Below, piece after piece: positions 1 through 10,083 of a stretch of DNA of 64,000 bases (position 1 is the stretch's first letter; the number at the start of each line of letters is the position of its first letter). A program made the translations under genes and the position numbers. This DNA comes from Petasospora fabianii (lineage: Eukaryota; Ascomycota; Saccharomycetes; Phaffomycetales; Wickerhamomycetaceae). Under the pieces are notes generated by a model. The model did not search any database. It was not told the origin of the DNA and saw nothing but the letters and a program-made list of their open reading frames with translations. The DNA is taken from the NCBI GenBank assembly GCA_022641835.1, contig CP048717.1:868001-932000 (forward strand), given 5' to 3'.

Positions 1-2272
1 CCACACGTAATTAACTCTTCACATTTTTGTAAGAAGAATGTAAGAGTCAGCCTCTCCCATTTCTCCTCATCACTCATCTGGGCATTATTGAAGAACTGGT
101 AAATATACTTGAATCTCAAATCATCATTTAAGTAGTTCTCAAAGATCTTTTCGGGATCATCCAAGATGGTATTGATATCCTTCATGATCTGGTCTTTCTC
201 CAATGAAGATCTGAAAGCGGTATAGTAATCATAAATGTTTAAGTTGAGGTTCGTTTCACGGTAGATGGTAAACAGGTCTGTAATGACCGGATTCATAGTA
301 TTGTTGAGTCGATCAACAATTTCATGTCCCGTGTTTGAGATACCGAGATAGCGTTCATGATTGATTAGGGACTCCTGGATTATGGCTCTTGTAGGAGGTG
401 CTAGGTTCATTTTCACCACTTCAACTTCATTGAGTCTAAAGATCTCATAAAAGACGATTCTATCAGGTGGACTGATGTTAGACTTGAGGAAATCATCAAG
501 GACAGCGATGAAGTGGTCTCTGAGTTTTCTCGTTTCGATCTTATAGTTGAGTACTTCAGTCGAATGGGCCGGACCTCCAAGTGTTGATTCAAGCTCAAGA
601 ACGTCTGAAACGTTGATATTGGCCTTAATACGAGAGTTCAATGGTCCAAGGAATGTATCCTCAGTGGCGAGTGTGGAGATCTCATTGATCATAGTATCAA
701 TTTCTTTAATATCGATGTTTTTCAAGAGGGAGAGCATTTCGTTGATGAATTGGATACGGATGAATTCATCCTTACTTGTGAGCTTGTAGTAAAAATCGAG
801 ATGATTCTTAGTAGCCTTGTATGATCTGGGGGAGATAATCTTTGTTATGAGGGTGAAGACTGATTTGAATCCATCAACATAGACATCATATAGCTTCTTG
901 GCCTTCATCAATGCATCTCCAGTTGTAATGTCATTACTCAAGAGTTTTTCAATCTTAGCGGATGGAACCTTCTTATCAATCATCATAGTGATGTATCTCC
1001 TGAATGAAGGTTGCATTCTAAGGGCCTCAAAGTAACTATGATCATATGCTTGCCAATTGGTGTTGTCCTCCATTACCACTGCAAGTACAGACAGTGGATT
1101 ACTGAAGAAGAATGACATCTTGGCGTATTTGAGGATTTTGAGGAACTCATCAACGTTCTTGACAGACATCTTGAAACGATCAAGAATGAATTTGGCTAGT
1201 TCTTCACCAATGAGGAAACTTTCAGGGATGATGATATCACTGACGATCTTATTAATGATGTTGTCAGTTTGCTCAATCTTGAACTTGTGGAAAGTGAGGT
1301 AGTGCATCACGTTGTTGCGAAGCTTATTGGCGAAGCTTTGGACATTGGTTCCGATATTGAAGATGAGCTTGATTGGGATACGATCTTTGAAAGAGTGTAG
1401 TAATCTGATGAGTCTGTTAAGGAGGATAACGTTGTAAGAGTCAATGTCTTCAAGTAGTAGAACCATACGAAGATCTGAAGAGTGCATGTCTTCTCCTGCA
1501 CGGTCCCACAATGCCTGGCACCACTCCTGTGCAACCTCCAAATCCCAGGGGACACGTTTGTCGAAAGTTCTCATGTCATCGTCATCATCATCATCGTCAT
1601 CATCGTCATCGTCATCATCATCGTCGTCGTAATCATCATCACTGTTGATTGTATCCTTTTGCGTTCGGTAATTTCTGCTCCTGGATTTCAACTCGATGGA
1701 CTTATCAGTCTTAGCCAAGCCATTGACGATTGTCTTGAGTGCCAGTCTCATTGTTGTAGCCTCCTTGGAATTCAATGTAACGAGTTTATGGTTGGGATTC
1801 TTTGACACATATGTTCGAAGTTGATTCAAGAAGATTGTACTTGTTGCAATACTTGAGTTTGAGAGAAGTAACACCGTGTCTAGCATATCATCCAATGGCC
1901 TTGATATCACTTCTTCAATCTCATGGAGCGTCTTTGTGCTGATCTCTTCGAGGATCCTAGATGCAGTTTGATCTTGCCTCGTCACCATGTCTGTGTATAG
2001 TTCGTACCGTAACTTGGCATGTGTGATTGATTCACGTCCTTGCAAGAGACGTAGGAAAGGTGGCTCACCAGGAGCCAATGGTTGACCTTCACCAGCTATA
2101 AGATTGGGCTTGGGTTCTGTCTTGTTGATGCACCTTCTCTTAGATCTGCTTGGTGCTGGAATCACATATGTGGTCTGTGATGTGTTAGTTGGGTCTTAGG
2201 AGACGAAGAAGAAGAAGAAGAGGCAAGCAACAAACGCACCTGTTGAGACTCAAGATAAGCTGTCTCATCCAT
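1..2272 (-). CDS. ORC3: Origin recognition complex subunit 3 (partial, 3' end outside window)
   Basis: Orc3 is part of the six-subunit complex that marks replication origins and loads MCM helicase in the nucleus. The ATG is at 2272. Exon 1 is 2240-2272 (MDETAYLESQQ), followed by a 65-nt intron and an exon running off the left edge after about 724 codons. Family features seen are the AAA+-like block WDLEVAQEWCQALWDRAG followed by LRMVLLLEDIDSYN, and the downstream FKMSVKNVDEFLKILKYAKM block with FFFSNPLS. An acidic run of 18 Asp, Tyr and three more Asp lies at 1575-1640, just before the AAA+ block. Without splicing the frame stops soon after exon 1, so the intron is needed. Two MCB boxes lie upstream. 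The winged-helix C-terminus is not in the window. Identification is by recalled family similarity; confidence is high. Confidence 0.9.
2175..2239 (-). other. ORC3: Intron of ORC3
   Basis: The donor is GTGCGT at 2239 and the acceptor CAG ends at 2175. A CTAAC branch site lies at 2184-2188, 9 nt before the acceptor. A CTT-repeat pyrimidine tract (GAA repeat on the + strand, about 2203-2222) fills the middle. It lies between codons and keeps the frame. Confidence 0.88.
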
Positions 2273-2359
2273 ATTCAAATACCTGTTTTAATCAAAGTCC
2301 AACCAAGAAAGAGAAAAAGAATAGAGTAGCTTAACCTCTTCCCTTTAACCTGTTGATAA

Positions 2360-2365
2360 ACGCGT
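2360..2365. promoter_or_regulatory. MCB box (ACGCGT), proximal, ORC3 promoter
   Basis: A perfect ACGCGT about 88 bp upstream of the ORC3 ATG. MCB is the known site for the G1/S factor MBF, which drives replication genes in yeasts. A second copy follows 31 bp further upstream, and paired MCBs are typical of real targets. Confidence 0.6.
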
Positions 2366-2395
2366 CAATGGACTAACTTTTTTTCGCGACTAAAG

Positions 2396-2401
2396 ACGCG
2401 T
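2396..2401. promoter_or_regulatory. MCB box (ACGCGT), distal, ORC3 promoter
   Basis: The second perfect ACGCGT in the ORC3 upstream region, about 124 bp before the ATG. It sits in the 2273-2741 intergenic stretch shared with the divergent acyl-CoA synthetase gene; the rest of that stretch shows no gene. Confidence 0.58.
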
Positions 2402-2741
2402 CTTGAGCCCTGAGTCTCTTAAGTCCTCATGAAGAGAAGGCCCATTAGTTTATTACTCAGTGGGGCATTGTGTTGTTGTATGAACTGAAAAAAGTGTGTT
2501 ATCTGTTTGTATCTACTGTAAAGACTATAATACCAGTTACGATGTTAATTGTAAAACTTAAAAGTTATAAACATATATAGTTTACTGCCCCCCACTAAGG
2601 CACCGCCTCGTCTCCCCTCGTCTTGGCCCTCGGCTGGACGAAGGAAATTCTCGCAAACAAAATAAAAACAAAAAGGTCTCATTTCTCCCAACTGCTCATC
2701 GCCACGTATCTATAAGAGACAAAGAGTAGTAGTTAGTTGCT

Positions 2742-4823
2742 ATGACACATTTACCAATTAAGAACTACGAGAGCATCACTAGTCTTAGTGACGCTGCTGA
2801 GAACCTTCCATACCCCTTTGAGGAGACCGACCACTCGGTCGCCCTTCCGGGCACCGAGACGGCTGAGTACTCTCCAGTATTTAGAAATGGACTTCTTAAA
2901 GGTGGTGAGCTAGCTGGTTACATCCATGACAACTATAAGACTTTCTACCATCTTTTCGAGGCTTCTAGAGAGCTTCATAAGAACAAGAACTCCATTGGTT
3001 ACCGTAAGTTTGACACCAAGACCAATGGCTTTGAGGACAAGTACACATGGGAATCCTATGAACAGTTGGCCCATAAGAGAGACCAGGCCGGTGCAGGTTT
3101 CCTTTACCTCGTTGAGAAATACGCCCCAAAGGCTGATCCAAAGAACTTTGTTCTCACCATGTTCTCTGCCAACAAGCCAGAGTGGATTATCGCAGACTTG
3201 GCTTGCCATGCCTACTCTGTGCCGAATACCCCGCTCTACGACACTTTGGGTCAACAGTCCACTGAGTACATCCTCAAACTCACAGAGTCCCCATTGATCT
3301 TCCTCTCCAAGAATAAGATCAACGCCGTCTTTGATGTACACTCTGAGTTCCTCAAGGTTATGGTGTCCATTGAGGACATTGACGAAGTGGAGGATGCTGT
3401 CCTTATTAAGGAGGCAAACTCTAAGGGTATCCACCTCATTGACTTCAAAAAACTTCTTGAGATTGGTACCGCTAACCCACGTGAACACATCGTTCCAACT
3501 CCAGACACTCTCTACACTATCACCTTCACCTCAGGTACTACAGGTACCCCAAAGGGTGTTGAGCTTAGACACTCCCATATCTCTGCTGCTGCAACATTCC
3601 TCTTCACGCACGTGACTTTCCCAAATAATCCAGTATCTCTCGTGTTCCTCCCATTAGCTCACGTTTATGAACGTTTCAAAATCGTTTATGAACTCAGTAA
3701 AGGTGGTGCCATTGGTTTCCCACATGATCCAGAAAATCCACGTTCATTTATGGATGATATCAAGATTTTGAAACCAACACATATGTCGTCTGTTCCTCGT
3801 CTCTACAACAGAATTGAGTCTGGTTTGAAAGATAAGATCAAATCAACACCGGGACTTAAGGGTCACCTCCTCAGATTCGCCGTTAATTACAAACTTACCC
3901 ATTCTGATGATTCGTGGTTGTTGAAGATCCTTCAGCCATTGGTTCTTGATAAGATCAAGACCGTCATTGGGTTCGACAACTTGGATTTCCTCATCTCTGG
4001 TGGATCCCCATTGGCTGCTGATTCTATTGAATACTTGCGTAAAGTGCTCAACTGTGGCTTTTACCAAGGTTATGGTTCATCTGAGACTTTTGGTGGTATC
4101 GCCATTACAACAAAGTACGCAAAGGACGCTACAAGAACTGGTGCCATTGGTGTCACTAACGAGTTCAAGTTACGTAACTTGCCAGATATGGACTACACTT
4201 ACCAGCTTAACAGATCCGGTGAACTGCTCTTAAGGGGTCCACAGATCTTCTCCACTTATTATAAGAACCCAGAAGCCACAGCGGCTGCTGTTGATAAGGA
4301 TGGTTGGTTCAGCACTGGTGATATTGCTCAAATTGATGAAGGTGGACGTATCGCCATCGTTGATAGAGTTAAGAACTTCTTTAAGCTCTCTCAGGGTGAA
4401 TACATTGCTGCCGAAAAGATTGAGAATGCATACATGGCTAACAATCCATTCATCAGTCAAATCTTTGCCTATGGTAACAGTTTCGAGGCTTACTTGGTTG
4501 CTATCGTTGGTATTGAAGAACCAGTCTTGTTGAAGTTGACCAAGGAGTCAAAGGAGTATGGAACAAAGATTAGCACACACGAACAGTTGTTGATGCATTT
4601 GAACGATCCAGATTACAGAAAGTTTGTACTTGGCCACTTGAACAAGAACATTGCACACTGTGGGCTTCTTGGGTTTGAAAAGATTAAGAATGTTTACCTC
4701 GCTGTTGAGCCATTCAAGATCGACGATGAAACCATTACACCAACTCTTAAGCTCAAAAGACCGAACGCTCAGAAGTTGTTCCAGAAGGAGATTGATGCTA
4801 TGTACAAGGAGGGTCCTATTTGA
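2742..4823 (+). CDS. FAA1: Long-chain fatty acyl-CoA synthetase (FAA1/FAA4 type)
   Basis: It activates long-chain fatty acids to acyl-CoA using ATP, feeding lipid synthesis, protein acylation and beta-oxidation. The 693 residues are full length for Faa1/Faa4. The AMP-binding motif YTITFTSGTTGTPKG lies near residues 256-271. The core FLPLAHVYERF, the GYGSSETFGG region and the adenylation-domain end GWFSTGDIAQIDEGG (about 520) follow in family order, then the VKNFFKLSQGEYIA hinge typical of the Faa group. There is no signal peptide and no C-terminal peroxisomal SKL, so the cytosolic/lipid-droplet Faa1/Faa4 class fits better than peroxisomal Faa2. It is divergent from ORC3. Faa1 and Faa4 cannot be told apart here; the symbol stands for the class. 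Confidence 0.9.
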   Translation: MTHLPIKNYESITSLSDAAENLPYPFEETDHSVALPGTETAEYSPVFRNGLLKGGELAGYIHDNYKTFYHLFEASRELHKNKNSIGYRKFDTKTNGFEDKYTWESYEQLAHKRDQAGAGFLYLVEKYAPKADPKNFVLTMFSANKPEWIIADLACHAYSVPNTPLYDTLGQQSTEYILKLTESPLIFLSKNKINAVFDVHSEFLKVMVSIEDIDEVEDAVLIKEANSKGIHLIDFKKLLEIGTANPREHIVPTPDTLYTITFTSGTTGTPKGVELRHSHISAAATFLFTHVTFPNNPVSLVFLPLAHVYERFKIVYELSKGGAIGFPHDPENPRSFMDDIKILKPTHMSSVPRLYNRIESGLKDKIKSTPGLKGHLLRFAVNYKLTHSDDSWLLKILQPLVLDKIKTVIGFDNLDFLISGGSPLAADSIEYLRKVLNCGFYQGYGSSETFGGIAITTKYAKDATRTGAIGVTNEFKLRNLPDMDYTYQLNRSGELLLRGPQIFSTYYKNPEATAAAVDKDGWFSTGDIAQIDEGGRIAIVDRVKNFFKLSQGEYIAAEKIENAYMANNPFISQIFAYGNSFEAYLVAIVGIEEPVLLKLTKESKEYGTKISTHEQLLMHLNDPDYRKFVLGHLNKNIAHCGLLGFEKIKNVYLAVEPFKIDDETITPTLKLKRPNAQKLFQKEIDAMYKEGPI

Positions 4824-4971
4824 TTCTAGTATAATTTAAACTTTTAATATTTGTTGATGTGTGACTTGTAATGGGGGGTTTTTCTCCCAGGCGTCAAGGT
4901 CAAAGAAGTATTCCTTCCGGTCAAACGCTATTGGCGTGACACAACATATTCTTCACTAACAGATGTTTAGC

Positions 4972-5976
4972 TTAAACATTCAAGTACTTCTCGAAAGCCT
5001 TACCATATCTCATTCCGTGCACAGTTTGTGATTCGATAGCAGTAGTAAGCTCATCAAACTCCTCCTGTGTGAGATTAGCCTCGGTAAAGTTCTCCTCAAC
5101 TCTAGCAGGGCTTGAACAACTTGGAATTGGGATGATTCTTGGGAATTTGACATCATTGATGGTCTTCTCGGACTGGAACTTAACCCAACCAATGGCTACC
5201 TGAGCCGGGGTAACTCCCTTCTTCTTAGACAATTCGACAACTGTAGACACAATTGGCTGATTGTTGACAATATTCTCATCGGTGAACCTGTCCATCATAC
5301 GACGCATGTCATCAGCAGCAATGTCAGATGGCTTGGTTATGGCACCTGTGAGCAGACCTCTCCCCACTGGGGTATATGCGATGATTGGGACACCAAGCTC
5401 TCCAGCAATGGCAACAAGACCATTCGTGGCAATGTCTCTTGTAATCAAGCTGTATTCCACTTCAACACCAACCGGTTTGTGCTTAGCAAGCTTGTAAATC
5501 TTGCCAAGTGTAGCTCCACTAACTTCAGAGAGGGTGAAAGCCTTGATCTTTCCTTGGTCAATGGCAGCATCAAGAGCAGCGGTGGTCTCTTCGAAAGGAA
5601 CCTCTGGATCGAGTCTTCCTGGTTCAAAGATATCGAGATCTGGGATGTAAGACAGGATGTTGTTGATGGACTTTTCAATACCTTCCTTACTTGGGTCTGG
5701 AGTATAGTCTGGGCGGATACAACCTTTAATTGAGATGATCACGTTCTTTCTCTGGTCTGGGTACTTGGCAAAGAAGTCACGGATATAGATGAGGTTGGAG
5801 CAGTTCGGGCCGTAAAACTCACCACCGTTGAAAAAAGTCTGTAAGGGGAGGTTCTTGTTAATTGCAGCATTCATGGTGGAAAAGGCAACCTCCTTATCAA
5901 CAGGTGGTTTTTTAGTGGTCAAGGACATAAGGCCAATACCGTTTGTGGAGACTTTGAGTAGATCGATCGAAGGCAT
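4972..5976 (-). CDS. Aldo-keto reductase, pyridoxal reductase-like (AKR8 type)
   Basis: An NADPH-dependent reductase of 334 residues resembling S. pombe Plr1, which reduces pyridoxal to pyridoxine. The barrel starts with GIGLMSLT. The active-site tyrosine lies in GGEFYG and the catalytic lysine in ISIKGC. Cofactor-binding blocks VEVEYSLITRDI, IIAYTPVGRGLLTG and IIPIPSCSSPARVEEN follow. The usual Asp of the AKR tetrad is replaced near NGGEFYG, as I recall for the Plr1 group, so this is probably family-typical rather than a defect. It converges on the acyl-CoA synthetase gene with about 150 bp between. A TATA box lies about 90 bp upstream, suggesting inducible expression. The exact substrate is unproven. 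Confidence 0.82.
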   Translation of the reverse strand: MPSIDLLKVSTNGIGLMSLTTKKPPVDKEVAFSTMNAAINKNLPLQTFFNGGEFYGPNCSNLIYIRDFFAKYPDQRKNVIISIKGCIRPDYTPDPSKEGIEKSINNILSYIPDLDIFEPGRLDPEVPFEETTAALDAAIDQGKIKAFTLSEVSGATLGKIYKLAKHKPVGVEVEYSLITRDIATNGLVAIAGELGVPIIAYTPVGRGLLTGAITKPSDIAADDMRRMMDRFTDENIVNNQPIVSTVVELSKKKGVTPAQVAIGWVKFQSEKTINDVKFPRIIPIPSCSSPARVEENFTEANLTQEEFDELTTAIESQTVHGMRYGKAFEKYLNV

Positions 5977-6064
5977 TATTGGAGGACTCTGGGTTGGGCA
6001 GATTCTGAATTATGGAGAACTCTGAAGAATTCCACTACTCCATCTTGTACTGGTAGACGGAATC

Positions 6065-6072
6065 CTTTTATA
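6065..6072 (-). promoter_or_regulatory. TATA box for the aldo-keto reductase gene
   Basis: On the minus strand this reads TATAAAAG, about 90 bp before the ATG at 5976. It lies in the 5977-6504 stretch shared with EXO70, which shows no further gene. That stretch also holds an odd hairpin with a B-box-like sequence (6322-6373) and an ACA repeat at 6414-6432. Confidence 0.5.
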
Positions 6073-6321
6073 ACCATCAACTACCATTGCCTTCATTTGT
6101 AAACACTGTTTAGCACGCACCAGAATCACGGTACGATCGGAGTTAATTCTCTTCTCCGAGATCAAGCACTCGGCTCCGGCCGTGTTCCCCCCGCAAAAGC
6201 CGCAATGGTATTAAGGGCTTTAAATGTTCAGGGTCATTGGCTCAGTGAGGGGATGTGTAACGGAAATGACAAGAATAACAGTGGCTGGATTGCTTAATGA
6301 GTCGTGTTGGACAAGCCGGGC

Positions 6322-6373
6322 GGGATGTAATTGAAGTTAAACTAGCAATGCCAAAGGTTCGAACCCACATCCC
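6322..6373 (+). other. Inverted repeat enclosing a TFIIIC B-box-like sequence
   Basis: GGGATGT (6322-6328) and ACATCCC (6367-6373) are perfect 7-bp inverted arms 38 nt apart. Just inside the right arm is GGTTCGAACCC, a match to the tRNA B-box. The span is only 52 nt and no anticodon arm or paired T-stem can be drawn, so it is not an intact tRNA gene. It could be a tRNA relic, an extra TFIIIC site or chance. Confidence 0.3.
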
Positions 6374-6504
6374 AAATACGCTCAAGATCGCGAAAGATCA
6401 ACAGACTTAAGACGAAACAACAACAACAACAACGTCAAGCTGAGCATTAGCCGAGCCGCCCAGGCACTTGATCCCATCGCCCAGAACCAATCCAATTAGG
6501 GAAG

Positions 6505-8322
6505 ATGTCATACATACACATGTCCGTTGATGTTGACGAGGCAGATGCCGTGGTGCTGCAGGAGTCGCTTAACAAGACTCGCACGCTCATATCACAGATA
6601 TCGAAATCCCTTAACAAGATCACCGACTCCTCTACCCGCTCCACCAAGCTCATCTCGCCCATTGTCGAGCGCAATCGCAACCTTGCCATATTCAAAAAGA
6701 ATGTCGGTGACAGTATGATGGCTGTGTCCAATGTCCAGGGCATTGCCAGTGAGGCCGCCATGTACGAGTCCCGATTGGGTGAGCGTGTAGAGAACGTGAA
6801 ACAGTACATCACTACAATCCACAAGGCTGAGGATATTATGGAGCGGTTGCAGGATGATGAAGGTGGTGGTGAATATAAGGGTATCTCCGAGAACTTGGGC
6901 AAGACCATCATGGACAGCGAATTCAAATTGCAGCAGATGTTCAGGGAGTTACTAAAACCTGTCACAACGCCATTTGATCCTATGGTGTACATCAACGATA
7001 GAAAGCCATTCCCTTACTTGGATGATCCCAAGATCAAAGATCTCAGCCATATCGTCACTTACTTCACGGGAAACAACAACCCAATTGATCAGCTCTATAT
7101 TGATAACAGATCACGTGTCATCCGTGACAGTCTTGCCTTCTTGGCCCCATTCACACAACACGTTAAGAAGAACGAAAAAGTGCCATATGAAAAAGGAAGC
7201 AATGGAATCACAAACTACACAGAGGCCCTTGTTGGCTTCATTTACAATGAACATTCTCTTATCACAGACGTTTACAAAGATGATCACCAGATCACGCCAA
7301 TCTTTAATCAGATCATGGATCCACACATTGACGCATTCATCAAGATTATCAACAACATTCTCAGTGCCATCCAACGATCACTTGCAAATGATGGTCTCCT
7401 TATCTTTGAACTCATTGACAGTACTACAAAACTTCAGAGGGAGCTCAGACCAAAACTCAAAGAAGTACCACCAAAGCTCCAACAAACACTCGATAACTGT
7501 CGTGCCCTCGCCCGTACTTTATTCAGAGAACTCCTCAATTTTACAGATCAAAGAATCAGATCACTACAGTCCCTTCCACAAGACAACGGTGTTTCAGAGG
7601 CCACAGTGGAAGTCATGTCCAAGGCTAGAAAGTTTGCTGAGTACAAAGATGGGACTCTTAGTGTTATGACTGGGATGAAGGCTGGTTCTTGGATCCCTCA
7701 ACCAAAACCACAATGGTTATCTAAATTCTCGAGTGTCAGTCAAACCACTGTGGTCAATGATGATAATCCAAATGAGTTGTTATCCAGCTTCTTCCTTGAT
7801 GTCATTGATGCCCTCATTATCAGTTTAGAAATTAGAGCTACCCAATTAATGAAGAAGAAGCAACAGATTGGATACATGCTCATCACCAACATTACGCTTG
7901 TGGAACAGATCATTTCACGAAGTGAGTTCAAAAACATCATTGATGAAAATGGTATGGGGCGTCTCGAGAGGTTGAAGAAAAGAGCTTTGAACATGTTCTT
8001 GACCGGGTGGAAACAGGCTGCGTCCTATTTACTTGATGTGAACATTCAGGGTAAGATGACATCAAAGGACAGAGAAGCCGTCAAGGAGAAATTCAGAAAC
8101 TTCAACTCCGAATTTGATGATTTGATCAAGCAACATAAACAGTACAACATCACTGATCCGACATTAAAGAAGTACTTGTCTAAGGAAATATCGTTTATTG
8201 TGCCACTGTATCACAGATTCCATGACAAACACGCTGCTGGTGATTTCACAAAGCACACTGAGAAGTATATTAAGTATGACAAGCGGGCTTTCGATCAGGT
8301 GATAGACTCTTTGGGTAAATAG
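6505..8322 (+). CDS. EXO70: Exocyst subunit Exo70
   Basis: Exo70 tethers secretory vesicles at sites of polarised growth and binds PI(4,5)P2 and Rho GTPases at the plasma membrane. The 605 residues are close to the S. cerevisiae length (about 623). The helical N-terminus carries the VLQESLNKTRTLISQISKSL and FKKNVGDSMMAV blocks. The middle has YFTGNNNPIDQLYIDNRSRV, and the basic C-terminal region ends with FRNFNSEFDDLIKQHKQYN and HRFHDKH, the surface that contacts lipid in the family. The start is the first ATG and precedes the conserved N-terminal helix. A single exon; nothing irregular seen. Confidence 0.92.
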   Translation: MSYIHMSVDVDEADAVVLQESLNKTRTLISQISKSLNKITDSSTRSTKLISPIVERNRNLAIFKKNVGDSMMAVSNVQGIASEAAMYESRLGERVENVKQYITTIHKAEDIMERLQDDEGGGEYKGISENLGKTIMDSEFKLQQMFRELLKPVTTPFDPMVYINDRKPFPYLDDPKIKDLSHIVTYFTGNNNPIDQLYIDNRSRVIRDSLAFLAPFTQHVKKNEKVPYEKGSNGITNYTEALVGFIYNEHSLITDVYKDDHQITPIFNQIMDPHIDAFIKIINNILSAIQRSLANDGLLIFELIDSTTKLQRELRPKLKEVPPKLQQTLDNCRALARTLFRELLNFTDQRIRSLQSLPQDNGVSEATVEVMSKARKFAEYKDGTLSVMTGMKAGSWIPQPKPQWLSKFSSVSQTTVVNDDNPNELLSSFFLDVIDALIISLEIRATQLMKKKQQIGYMLITNITLVEQIISRSEFKNIIDENGMGRLERLKKRALNMFLTGWKQAASYLLDVNIQGKMTSKDREAVKEKFRNFNSEFDDLIKQHKQYNITDPTLKKYLSKEISFIVPLYHRFHDKHAAGDFTKHTEKYIKYDKRAFDQVIDSLGK

Positions 8323-8501
8323 TGTGAATTTTGAACGATCCCTTGAATTTGCGCATCTTTCAATGAAGAGGACATCAACACGTAACTATTGTATATAAAG
8401 CACTCTACAAAACTCATAAGACAATGAAGTATGTCTCTTTATATATACAAGACTCCGGTCAAAGAGACCTTCGAGGTACTAATCACAATTCATAAATCTC
8501 A

Positions 8502-9704
8502 TTACTGCAACAACTTCTGCATCAACAAAGCACCGGCAACACTGACGTTTAAACTGTCAACTAATGAACTGACACCAGCAGCTGGTTTGATCTCCACCAA
8601 GAAGTCACTTCTCACCTTCAAGGTAGTTCTAATACCGTCACCTTCTGATCCCAACACAAGCATGCATGGGCCACTCTCAAGCAACTGACTAAGCTCCTCA
8701 AACTCCACAGATTTTTGCTCCAAGCTTCGAGCAATCTTGTCCTCTCTATGATGATCAGCGACAGCGGCACTGACAAATGTCCATCCATTTGCTCTACTCT
8801 TGTCAAAGAATGTGAGTGGCTTATCAGCAGTGAAGATTGGAATCAGTTCCATAGCACCAACAGATGTCTTGGCCACAGCTGGAGACAATGGAGCACAGTT
8901 CTTCTCAGACATAACGATGAAGTCGGCACCGAGGAAATAGGCAGATCTGATGATGGCACCGATGTTGTGCGGATCTGTGATTCCATCGAGATAGATTCCA
9001 AGTGGATTCTTGTTGGTTGTGGTGTATGTTTGCTCGAGTACGTCGCCGTAGTTGTCCTCGTCAATGGTGTATGAGCCATCTGACACTGTTCCCAGCTTGA
9101 AGATTGGGGTTGGGAGCAAAGATTTAGTCTCGAGGACATAGCCGTTGTGAATAGCATTATTGGTGAGCTGGTTAAGCTGTGATCTAGAGTCAACCATGTT
9201 GGTCTCAACACCGAGCTGGGTAGCGAGTTTGATGATTTCCGAGTTCATCTCCTTTGGGTTGTGGATAAAGAGTTTGTTGAAGATCTCTCGTTTGTTGGCC
9301 TTCAAAGCAGCTAGCACAGCAGATGACCCATAGACATACTCTGACAGTGGGTTAGGTGTGAGTCCTCGGTAGACGTCTCTGGAAAACTTTTGTTTGTGTT
9401 GTTGTCTGTCGTTGTATCTCTCTCTCTTATAGTTAGAAGCCCGAGTCTTCCTGATGGTTTCATATGACTTTCTGCGCTCAACTGGGTCATTCTGCTTCTG
9501 TTTAGCATGAACATGAGAAAACCTACTTCTGAAGTAGTCATCCTTGCTTTCACCAGCACGTTCCCAGGCCTTTTGGGGCTTTTCAAAGGGAATATTCTTG
9601 TCCATCGACTCAACATCCTTAGAGTGTCTGGTAGACCTTACCGCTGGCTTGATGGCCTTGGCAAGTTTTGATGAGGTGGAAAACGCCTGTTTAAAGTTGA
9701 GCAT
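8502..9704 (-). CDS. MRM1: Mitochondrial 21S rRNA 2'-O-ribose methyltransferase (SpoU/TrmH family)
   Basis: It methylates a conserved ribose in the large mitochondrial rRNA using SAM. The 400 residues begin with a basic, Ser-rich mitochondrial presequence (MLNFKQAFSTSSKLAKAIK). A lysine/arginine-rich linker leads to the substrate-binding domain at YVYGSSAVLAALKANKRE. The SpoU catalytic domain shows all three knot motifs: GIYLDGITDPHNIGAIIRSA with the motif 1 Asn and Arg, LVLGSEGDGI (motif 2) and VSSLVDSLNVSVAGALL (motif 3). It is convergent with EXO70, and the 3' ends are about 180 bp apart. Nearest yeast relative is Mrm1/Pet56. Confidence 0.9.
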   Translation of the reverse strand: MLNFKQAFSTSSKLAKAIKPAVRSTRHSKDVESMDKNIPFEKPQKAWERAGESKDDYFRSRFSHVHAKQKQNDPVERRKSYETIRKTRASNYKRERYNDRQQHKQKFSRDVYRGLTPNPLSEYVYGSSAVLAALKANKREIFNKLFIHNPKEMNSEIIKLATQLGVETNMVDSRSQLNQLTNNAIHNGYVLETKSLLPTPIFKLGTVSDGSYTIDEDNYGDVLEQTYTTTNKNPLGIYLDGITDPHNIGAIIRSAYFLGADFIVMSEKNCAPLSPAVAKTSVGAMELIPIFTADKPLTFFDKSRANGWTFVSAAVADHHREDKIARSLEQKSVEFEELSQLLESGPCMLVLGSEGDGIRTTLKVRSDFLVEIKPAAGVSSLVDSLNVSVAGALLMQKLLQ

Positions 9705-10083
9705 GCTGATAACTTCTGACCCTATCTAGCAACTTGGAGAGAAAACCTTGTAGCGTTTATGGTGAGAAGATGTGACACTCCTGACCAAGCTCATCATCTG
9801 CTCTGTGCTGGAAAAAAAAATCGTATCGCGACACATTTTATTCAGTGGGGTAATCGATGATATTGAGCCATGGCATCAGTTCACAACGAGCTCTACGAAG
9901 ATAAGTCAAATTTGCATCGATATTTATCTGCTTAATCTGACCAAGTACACAATATGTACTTAATGGTGTAGTATGAATAAAAATACCGTGGTACTGATCT
10001 ACATTTGCCACTTCGTAAGTTGTAAGTGAAGCAATAAGCAACGCAGTGTTCATATAATCATTAAGCTTATACTAGTGCAACTC
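9705..10083. other. Intergenic stretch downstream of USE1, upstream of MRM1
   Basis: About 380 bp serving as the MRM1 promoter and USE1 3' region. It is AT-rich, with no supportable ORF or RNA gene. Confidence 0.6.
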
